Shown: positions 6,484 to 12,110 of the stretch, piece after piece
Layout: every line of letters starts with the position of its first letter
Numbering within the stretch: the stretch's first letter is position 1
Source: CAZCAQ01 sp964563965
GTDB taxonomy: Bacteria > Patescibacteriota > WWE3 > UBA101185 > UBA10185
Assembly: GCA_964563965.1 (NCBI GenBank)
Contig: CAZLZI010000029.1
Coordinates: 1-12,110, forward strand
Direction: 5' to 3'
Length of the DNA stretch: 12,110 bases
Made by a program: the position numbers and the translations under genes
Notes under the pieces: model-generated
Told to the model about the DNA's origin: nothing
Databases searched by the model: none
What the model saw: the letters and a program-made list of their open reading frames with translations, nothing else

Positions 6484-7714
6484 TAAGAAGAAAAAGGTAC
6501 TTGTTGTAGTACCGGATTTTCCAAGACTGACAGAAACGTTTATCGAGCGCGATATATCTAAGCTTGCCACATATGAAACTTTAAGTATCGAAGTCTTTGC
6601 ACTCAAAAAGAGTAATGGCTTTGTCTCTGACAACATTGCAAACAAGATTTCTTATTCACGTATGACTTATAGAGATTTAGCTGTAGGTTTTGTTAAGTAC
6701 TTCTTATTAAAACCACAAATAACTCTTACATGTCTAAAACACATCTTACGCAAAGATGTTTTTGATACTAACTCTTTGTCTCATAATCTGGGGCTATTTG
6801 TTAAGGGTTTTGCATATGCTGTTGTCTTTGAAAAGTTTGAGACGGATGAGTTTCATGCTCATTTTATGAATGAGTTTTCTTCAGTGTGTCTTATAGCAGC
6901 AATGTATTTAGGCAAACCCTGCAGCTTAAACATACATGCTAAAGATATCTTTGTAACCCCATCTCTTCCGCAGTTCAAACTATCGCATGTAAAGTTCACC
7001 ACAGTTTGTAATAAATATGCTTATGCAAAATGTTTGGAAATTTGTCCTCAGGCAAAAGATAAAGTGCACTTAATTTACCATGGGTTAGATGAAGAGCGGT
7101 TAGTACCAAAAAGTGCGTACATTTTAAAACCAGCCAATCCGTTAATCTTTGTAAATGTATCGAGATTTGTTGAGAAAAAAGGCCTTGAGTACTTTCTCCA
7201 AGCCTGTAAGTTACTTGCTAAAGAAAGTATCTCTTTTGAGGCGGCAATTGTCGGGGCCAACGATGCTTCGGTAGGTGTGGATATGTACAGCAAGTATGTT
7301 GATGAGATAAAAGAAGCAGGGCTAAGCGACATAGTCAAGATTTACGGCGAAGGTAAGGGTGTTGCCTTCGAAGAGGTAAAACAATTTTATAGAATCGCTG
7401 ACATCTTTGTGCAACCAAGTATTTCATCAGAGGGAAGTGATTCTGATGGTGTACCCAACGCAGTCATTGAAGCAGCGCTCTCAAAACTGCCTATTATAGC
7501 AACCGATGCGGGAAGCATAACAGACTTCTTGAATGTGTATAACGCTCTTCTTATTCCGCAAAGAGATGCTGTAAGTATTGCCCAGTCAATAAAGAAACTA
7601 CTTGCTGACAGCTTATTAAGACAAGATCTAGGCAAGAGAGCCTACTTTGATGCTAAAGAAATGTTTTCTTCAAGTAAAAACGTGTTGTTACTCCATAATT
7701 TGTTGCTAAAATAA
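6470..7714 (+). CDS. GT4 glycosyltransferase
   Basis: The protein has 414 residues in a two-domain GT-B fold. The N-terminal half opens with VLVVVPDFPRLTETFIERDI (10-29), the 'P...ETFI..ei..L' start typical of colanic-acid WcaL/AmsK-like transferases. The mid-domain NIHAKDIF (154-161) resembles the acceptor-site 'HA.Di' of that group. The C-terminal domain has VNVSRFVEKKGLE (228-240, the phosphate-binding Arg and Lys) and the donor-site stretch DGVPNAVIEA (326-335, including Glu334). It should move a nucleotide-activated sugar to a lipid-linked glycan in the cytoplasm; the sugars are unknown. It overlaps the dehydrogenase gene by 14 bases. The ATG at 6470 has only a weak AAGG nine bases ahead, so translation may be coupled. 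The next gene starts four bases after its stop. Confidence 0.9.
   Translation: MDDTSKKKKVLVVVPDFPRLTETFIERDISKLATYETLSIEVFALKKSNGFVSDNIANKISYSRMTYRDLAVGFVKYFLLKPQITLTCLKHILRKDVFDTNSLSHNLGLFVKGFAYAVVFEKFETDEFHAHFMNEFSSVCLIAAMYLGKPCSLNIHAKDIFVTPSLPQFKLSHVKFTTVCNKYAYAKCLEICPQAKDKVHLIYHGLDEERLVPKSAYILKPANPLIFVNVSRFVEKKGLEYFLQACKLLAKESISFEAAIVGANDASVGVDMYSKYVDEIKEAGLSDIVKIYGEGKGVAFEEVKQFYRIADIFVQPSISSEGSDSDGVPNAVIEAALSKLPIIATDAGSITDFLNVYNALLIPQRDAVSIAQSIKKLLADSLLRQDLGKRAYFDAKEMFSSSKNVLLLHNLLLK
7685..7712 (+). promoter_or_regulatory. Possible internal promoter before the GTG-start GT4 gene
   Basis: TTGTTA (7685-7690, 4 of 6) and TAAAAT (7707-7712, 5 of 6) are 16 bases apart. The -10 box ends six bases before GTG 7719, the same spacing as at the leaderless-looking starts elsewhere. 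It lies within the end of the previous coding sequence, so part of the match may be coding constraint or chance in AT-rich DNA. Confidence 0.35.
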
Positions 7715-7718
7715 CTCT

Positions 7719-8918
7719 GTGCGTATATCTGTATTTGTTAAAGGAACAATTTTTCATCCTACTCACGGCGGACTTGAAACCCAAAACCAAGTTTTATGTG
7801 AAGGCCTTGTCTCTAGCGGACATGATGTAATTATCTTCACACCTCAGAAAGACTATAGCGGAGATCTTGATCTAATGCATAACGGTATTAGATATATTTT
7901 TGTTCCTTGTATTTATAAAATGGGAAGATTTTTTGGGTTCTTTGGTTTTTCAGACAAACAAAATTGGGTAAACCGGTCTTATGAAGAATTTCTAAAGCTA
8001 GATGAGGAAAAACACTTTGATGTTGTGATTTCTCAGAGTACCGCTGGCGTAGGAGTGATAAAGAGGAAAGAACAGCACTCATTTAAGTCCATAATGGTAG
8101 CTCATGGCAGTATTATTTCTGAGTATCGAACCTACTTGCTAGAGTTACGAAGTTTTTCACTTAAGAAATTGCTTAAACTCATACCCAATACAGGGTATGC
8201 ATTAAAGAATTTTTTTACAAGACAACGTGAGTGTGTACTCGGTGCTAACAAAGTGGTAGCAGTGTCGTCATTTGTAAGACAGGTTTTGTTAGACGAAACT
8301 TATGCACCGGAAGAAAAGTTCGTTGTCATTAACAACGGTATTCAATCAAGTGATCTATCTGTAGCTAAAAAGACAGTAAGTAAAACCATTTTGTTTTCAG
8401 GCAGGCTCGAGTATTCAAAAGGCGTTGTTCCACTAATGCATGTATTTAGCTCTTTAGTTGCTAATCATCCCGATGCTAGGTTGATTATAGCCGGAGATGG
8501 TCCGATGAAAAAAGATATGGAATTATTAGCACAGAGCTTAGGGATAGCGGGGAATGTAGAGTTTTTAGGTTGGGTAACTAAAGACCAGATTGTAAAAGCA
8601 AGCAAGCGTAGCAGTATCTTAGTACTTCCGACACTCAGAATTGAAGGGTTTCCCATGTCTATTATAGAAGCGATGGCCGAAGGGTTGGTTGTTGTAGCTT
8701 CAGACATAGGAGGTAGTAAGGATGCTATCATTAATGGGAGTACTGGTTACTTGGTAAAACCCGGCGATAAAGCTGTTTTGTTACAAGTATTAACTGAGCT
8801 AGTAACCAATACTGCAAAGTTACAACAAATGATGATTGCTTCAAGAAAGCATTTTGAAACTAATTTTACTTCTGAAATTATGGTTCAAAAGTACTTAAAG
8901 GTTATAAACGAACTATGA
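7719..8918 (+). CDS. GT4 glycosyltransferase (GTG start)
   Basis: The protein has 399 residues in a GT-B fold. The N-terminal Gly-rich donor loop is HGGLETQNQ (16-24). The first domain continues with AHGS (128-131) and a linker-side VAVSSFVRQ (180-188). The second domain has LFSGRLEYSKG (225-235), IIAGDGPMKK (256-265), FLGWV (282-286) and the donor-binding EGFPMSIIEAMA (309-320; Glu309 and Glu317 form the E-x7-E pair of this family). The role is transfer of a sugar to the growing surface glycan from the cytoplasmic side. GTG 7719 is the natural start, because the first beta strand MRISVFVKG begins there and the previous stop is only four bases upstream. No Shine-Dalgarno is seen. It overlaps the next gene by four bases (ATGA). 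Confidence 0.92.
   Translation: MRISVFVKGTIFHPTHGGLETQNQVLCEGLVSSGHDVIIFTPQKDYSGDLDLMHNGIRYIFVPCIYKMGRFFGFFGFSDKQNWVNRSYEEFLKLDEEKHFDVVISQSTAGVGVIKRKEQHSFKSIMVAHGSIISEYRTYLLELRSFSLKKLLKLIPNTGYALKNFFTRQRECVLGANKVVAVSSFVRQVLLDETYAPEEKFVVINNGIQSSDLSVAKKTVSKTILFSGRLEYSKGVVPLMHVFSSLVANHPDARLIIAGDGPMKKDMELLAQSLGIAGNVEFLGWVTKDQIVKASKRSSILVLPTLRIEGFPMSIIEAMAEGLVVVASDIGGSKDAIINGSTGYLVKPGDKAVLLQVLTELVTNTAKLQQMMIASRKHFETNFTSEIMVQKYLKVINEL
8903..8908 (+). promoter_or_regulatory. -10-like box before the third GT4 gene
   Basis: TATAAA (5 of 6) ends six bases before ATG 8915, matching the leaderless spacing seen elsewhere, but there is no -35 match 16-18 bases upstream. It sits in the last codons of the preceding gene. 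A four-base gene overlap also allows simple translational coupling, so this is a weak call. Confidence 0.25.
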
Positions 8919-10114
8919 GAATACTTAGAATATCATATGAATGGCCTCCTCCGTGGATAGGGTTACCACCGCATATATATGAGGTTACGGCCCACCAAGC
9001 TAAAAGAGGGCATTTTATTGATGTATTCTGTGGTAGATGGTTTAAAGCCGGTCCTGTGGAGCAGTTACCAAATGTACGAATACACACCTTTTTTCGTGAA
9101 CTACTGCCTGCAACATTGTTGTTTACAACAGGACCTGTATTGCTGATCTATTATTTGATGTGGAGGGTCTTTAACAGACCTGATTTGATCCATATGCATG
9201 GGCATTTCGGTTACTGGATTCTTAGATATAGAAAATTCTTGAAGAAGTTCTACAAAAATTCTACTGAAACTAAAATACCACTTGTAGTGCATTTCCATAA
9301 TAATGCGCAAGCTAGATGGGATAAATTGACTGAAAAAGGTTCGCCATTAAAGTGGTATACCGAAAAGGTTTCCTTTCCTATGGAGGTCAAAGCAAATAAG
9401 CTTGCAATTGAGCTAGCTGACGCTTACATATTCGTGGGCCAAGATGTAATGGACGCATCTATTAAAGAATACGGTGCTGATCCTGCTAAGTGTTTTGTTG
9501 TCGAGTCAGGTGTTAACACAAACCTTTTTACTAGTGTTGATTCGAATGAGCGAGATAAGACTAGAAAAGAACTCGGTCTTATATTTGCAGACAAGGTAAT
9601 TCTTAACGCTGGTTTTATCAAAGAACGCAAAAATATTCATGTCTTAGTCGAAGCCTTAACTTACCTACCTATTGAATACAAGCTAATTTTGATGGGGGAT
9701 GGAGATGAAAAGTATATTGAAAGAATTACAAAATACGTTGAAGAGCATCATCTGGAAAACAGAGTTTTAAGAATAGGTGTTAGTCCTTATCGGGAAGTGC
9801 CGTATGCGATGCAGGTTTCAAATATATTTGTTCTCCCGTCTTATTGGGAAGGGACTTCCAAAGCAGTACTTGAAAGTTTGTCTTGCGGGGTTCCTGTACT
9901 TTATTCTGGATCTAAACTAAAAGATGAGCTGCAAGGATTATTTTACTTAAAAGAAATTGATCCCAAAACTATTGCTACTGAGATTAGAAAAATTGTTGAG
10001 AGTGAGCCGTTTGTGGATACAAACAGAATCAGATCATTGTTTTCTTGGGATAGAAAAGTAGAAGAAATTGAAAAAGTGTATAACCATGTCCTCGAACATT
10101 ATAAAACTATTTAA
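8915..10114 (+). CDS. GT4 glycosyltransferase
   Basis: The protein has 399 residues in a GT-B fold, clearly different from the two GT4 proteins before it. It starts MRILRISYEWPPPW with the loop IGLPPHIYE (15-23), where the usual Gly-Gly of GT4 enzymes is Gly-Leu. HMHGHFGYW (93-101) and VHFHNN (125-130) lie in the acceptor domain. The hinge-side ESGVNTNLF (197-205) leads to NAGFIKERKN (231-240, the phosphate-binding Arg238-Lys239), MGDGDEKY (260-267) and the donor site YWEGTSKAVLE (310-320, with Glu312 and Glu320). It should add a sugar from a nucleotide donor to the lipid-linked glycan. The start overlaps the previous stop by four bases, and the chosen start of the next gene lies 29 bases inside it. 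The substrate is unknown. Confidence 0.92.
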   Translation: MRILRISYEWPPPWIGLPPHIYEVTAHQAKRGHFIDVFCGRWFKAGPVEQLPNVRIHTFFRELLPATLLFTTGPVLLIYYLMWRVFNRPDLIHMHGHFGYWILRYRKFLKKFYKNSTETKIPLVVHFHNNAQARWDKLTEKGSPLKWYTEKVSFPMEVKANKLAIELADAYIFVGQDVMDASIKEYGADPAKCFVVESGVNTNLFTSVDSNERDKTRKELGLIFADKVILNAGFIKERKNIHVLVEALTYLPIEYKLILMGDGDEKYIERITKYVEEHHLENRVLRIGVSPYREVPYAMQVSNIFVLPSYWEGTSKAVLESLSCGVPVLYSGSKLKDELQGLFYLKEIDPKTIATEIRKIVESEPFVDTNRIRSLFSWDRKVEEIEKVYNHVLEHYKTI

Positions 10115-11651
10115 AGCAAACACTTTTATAGTTTTACTCATTGTCTACATACTATCTCATTTACTTGTCATAAATATTAATGTTGCAGAGTGGGGGGATT
10201 CCTACAGGATATTACGCTCAGCTCTAAGTATTGAAGCTCAAGGTGACTACCCAGACGATGAAAAAAGACCGCCATTAATGGCAGCAGTACTAGCATTAAG
10301 GCCTGATGTAATAGATCCATTAATGTGGGGTAGGGCAATAACGTTTATCATTGGGCTTGCAAGTTTTATCCTTTTCTATATCTTGGCTCGGTATTTAGTA
10401 ACGCAAGTGTTTAAAGACGAGGATTTATCTAATACTAAAACTTACTGCCTAGTACTTGTTAGTGTCTTGTACATGTTCAATCCCGTACTATTTTATTGGT
10501 CATTGCGTATTATGACTGATGTCTTATTTTTATTCTTTGTGTTAGCAGTTTTTACTGTTTACTATGTTTATCCTAAAAAGTATATGAAGTATGTTCTTTT
10601 AGGGGTACTTGTAGGCCTTTCTGTGCTTACTCGTTTTGAAGGCTATATCCTTGGGTTATCGATTGGGCTTGGTCTTATTGTCGAGTTGCTACAAAGAAAG
10701 AATGTTAGAGAGTTTTTAGCCAATGCTATCAGCTTCTCGGTTAGCTCCTTAGTATTTGTGCTCCCATACCTTGTTTACCGCAATCCATTTGGTTCTTCAT
10801 ACCTTGACGAGCCTCAGGGCAGGGCTTATGACCTCAATATGGTGTTGGTGTTTTTAGTGTCGTTCTTATTCTTGATGGGTATTACTGGTGCATTTTCTGT
10901 TGTTTTCAAAAATATGCAGTTTTTTAAACAAAACTATACATTAAGCATCTTTTTAGTTTTGCAGATTGCACTTGTGTTATTGTGGCCCGCAGCTGTACCT
11001 AGACTTTTCATGCCAGTTATTCCGTTTCTTGTCATTATTATTGCCTTAAATTTTATTGCAGTGTTGTCTCAAAGACAGATACTGCAGTACGCTACTGCGT
11101 ACTGTCTATTAACAGTTGTTTTTGCGACCTCTCAATACATGCTCCGCCTTCAATTCTTATTAGTAGATAAGTATGTTTTTATCTTGGTACTTCTTATACA
11201 AGGCTATGTTGTTCTTTCTTTAACATTTGGTAAAAAGCTGAACTTTCTACTGGGTGTATTTCTGTCTTGTGTCATTTGGTCTTTTGCTACTGTGAAGACC
11301 CACAGTGCTATATATACCACTTTGATTGAGGCTTCCCAATATGCAGTAAATTCCCTTGAGGGGGATGTTTTGCATAATGACACTGCTTCGATTGTTGAGT
11401 GGAATCTGAACGATTTATACCCGTATGATAATGTAAGAGGGGACTTTAAACCTTTGGATAATGATAAAGAAATAGACTATAATGAGTTAATTGCAGGGAA
11501 AAAATACGAATATTTGCTTGTAACAAATGAAGAACGGCCGTATTTTGAATTTAAACCTGATATGAACTATTTAGAAAAAGTTTATAGTAGTAATGCGTTT
11601 GTAAATGGAGCTGAATTCTACACGCATATTTATAAGATAAAATATGAATAA
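10086..11651 (+). CDS. GT-C family membrane glycosyltransferase (GT39/ArnT-like)
   Basis: The protein has 521 residues with about ten or more membrane helices over residues 12-410 and a C-terminal soluble part (about 415-521) on the outer face. The first external loop has AEWGDSYRI (34-42) with acidic Glu35/Asp38, as expected for the catalytic Asp after helix 1 of GT-C enzymes. Further motifs are EKRPPLMAAV (59-68), resembling the ArnT/PMT 'kpPl' loop, RIMTDVLFLFF (141-151) and LTRFEGYIL (181-189). Such enzymes take a sugar from a polyprenyl phosphate and place it on an extracytoplasmic lipid, glycan or protein. The GT2 proteins in this window are the obvious donor makers. An in-frame TTG at 10068 would add six residues; ATG 10086 is preferred, though no Shine-Dalgarno is visible. 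The 29-base overlap with the previous gene implies coupled expression. The acceptor is unknown. Confidence 0.88.
   Translation: MSSNIIKLFKANTFIVLLIVYILSHLLVININVAEWGDSYRILRSALSIEAQGDYPDDEKRPPLMAAVLALRPDVIDPLMWGRAITFIIGLASFILFYILARYLVTQVFKDEDLSNTKTYCLVLVSVLYMFNPVLFYWSLRIMTDVLFLFFVLAVFTVYYVYPKKYMKYVLLGVLVGLSVLTRFEGYILGLSIGLGLIVELLQRKNVREFLANAISFSVSSLVFVLPYLVYRNPFGSSYLDEPQGRAYDLNMVLVFLVSFLFLMGITGAFSVVFKNMQFFKQNYTLSIFLVLQIALVLLWPAAVPRLFMPVIPFLVIIIALNFIAVLSQRQILQYATAYCLLTVVFATSQYMLRLQFLLVDKYVFILVLLIQGYVVLSLTFGKKLNFLLGVFLSCVIWSFATVKTHSAIYTTLIEASQYAVNSLEGDVLHNDTASIVEWNLNDLYPYDNVRGDFKPLDNDKEIDYNELIAGKKYEYLLVTNEERPYFEFKPDMNYLEKVYSSNAFVNGAEFYTHIYKIKYE
11631..11636 (+). promoter_or_regulatory. -10-like box before the last GT2 gene
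   Basis: TATAAG (5 of 6) ends seven bases before ATG 11644, the leaderless spacing again, with no Shine-Dalgarno and no convincing -35 box. It lies inside the last codons of the GT-C gene, so chance in AT-rich coding DNA is a real alternative. Confidence 0.25.
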
Positions 11652-12110
11652 ATTATCTATAGTAATCCCTGTATATAACGAAGAATCAACTGTGAAAGAA
11701 CTAATTGAAGTTGTGCTAAAAGTTGACCTTGGTTCTATTGAAAAAGAATTAATTATTGTAAACGATGCGTCTAAAGACAAAACAGGTGAGATAGTCGATA
11801 GTCTTAAGGTCATGTACCCTCAGATAAGCGTGTTTCATCACGAGGTTAATCTTGGTAAAGGTGCTGCTCTTAGGACTGGTATACAACACACAACTGGTGA
11901 TTATGTCATTATTCAAGATGCAGATCTTGAGTATGATCCCAATGACTACAGACTTCTGATTGAGCCAATAACTTCAGGAAGAGCAGATGTTGTATATGGG
12001 TCTAGGTTTTCAGGTAATTATGAAGATATGTCTAATTTGCATTACTTTGGTAATAAATTTCTAACCTTGATTACAAATATTCTGTTTGGTGTCATGCTCA
12101 CTGATATGGA
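11644..12110 (+). CDS. GT2 glycosyltransferase (DPM1/ArnC-like), 3' end cut by window edge
   Basis: The frame is open from ATG 11644 to the window end, giving 155 residues of a protein usually 230-330 long. Motifs in order are SIVIPVYNEE (5-14), IIVNDASKDKT (37-47), NLGKGAALRTGI (69-80), IIQDADLEYDPNDY (89-102, metal-binding Asp92/Asp94), VVYGSRF (116-122) and GNKFLTLITNILFG (136-149) leading to TDM, the expected start of the acceptor-site 'TD...GfR' stretch. The QDADLEYDP form is typical of polyprenyl-phosphate-linked GT2 enzymes. The missing part would show whether it carries C-terminal membrane helices. It overlaps the GT-C gene by eight bases, which suggests that it makes that enzyme's donor. 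Confidence is high for the family and low for the substrate. Confidence 0.9.
   Translation, partial: MNKLSIVIPVYNEESTVKELIEVVLKVDLGSIEKELIIVNDASKDKTGEIVDSLKVMYPQISVFHHEVNLGKGAALRTGIQHTTGDYVIIQDADLEYDPNDYRLLIEPITSGRADVVYGSRFSGNYEDMSNLHYFGNKFLTLITNILFGVMLTDM

Noticed and set aside
10068..10085. TTG start of the GT-C gene
   Set aside because: A rare start codon with no ribosome site; it deepens an already long overlap, and an ATG follows six codons later.
1..12110. CRISPR array, tRNA, rRNA, insertion sequence, attachment site or phage defence genes
   Set aside because: No regularly spaced repeats, transposase motifs or RNA-gene-like structures were seen on either strand by eye.
1..12110. Recoded TGA (code 25) as in Gracilibacteria or Absconditabacteria
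   Set aside because: TGA ends several genes in this window at the expected family C-termini, and no conserved Gly position needs an in-frame TGA.

Overview
The window is an AT-rich stretch of bacterial chromosome. TGA is used as an ordinary stop (for example at 4324-4326, 5126-5128 and 8916-8918), so the code is standard. The gene content suggests a member of the Candidate Phyla Radiation (Patescibacteria), probably near Microgenomates or Katanobacteria. The reasons are a membrane-anchored CAP-domain protein with an Arg/His-rich N-terminus followed directly by a tiny three-helix protein, short overlapping genes, few Shine-Dalgarno sites, and a surface-glycan cluster made mostly of glycosyltransferases. 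This placement is inference from family resemblance and was not computed.

Layout: (1) 1-898, minus strand: a DUF2156/LPG-synthase-C-like acyl-CoA N-acyltransferase-fold protein, cut by the left edge. (2) 899-1025: a divergent promoter region. (3) 1026-1850: an integral membrane protein with about eight helices and no soluble domain. (4) 1896-3146: an abutting pair, a CAP-domain membrane protein and a 98-residue three-helix protein. (5) 3205-4326: a polyprenyl-phosphate-sugar synthase-like GT2 fused to a GtrA membrane domain. (6) 4367-12110: a tightly packed same-strand run of an ALG5-like GT2, UDP-glucose 6-dehydrogenase, three GT4 glycosyltransferases, a multi-spanning GT-C (GT39/ArnT-like) transferase and another GT2 cut by the right edge. 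Six of these junctions overlap or are a few bases apart. No gene-free stretch exceeds 300 bases, and I see no tRNA, rRNA, CRISPR array or insertion sequence.

How the genes could work together (inference): the dehydrogenase supplies UDP-glucuronate. The GT4 enzymes build a glycan on the cytoplasmic side from nucleotide sugars. The GT2 enzymes load single sugars onto a polyprenyl phosphate. The GtrA domain may help present or flip that lipid-linked sugar, and the GT-C protein transfers it on the outer face to a glycan, lipid or protein. No flippase, polymerase or ligase is visible, so the locus probably continues to the right.

The most notable signal is not a gene. At many starts a -10-like hexamer sits only 6-7 bases before the start codon with no Shine-Dalgarno sequence, which suggests widespread leaderless transcripts, including inside the glycan cluster. 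A clear Shine-Dalgarno site is seen at only one start. Also notable is a strong reversal of base skew starting near 1850.
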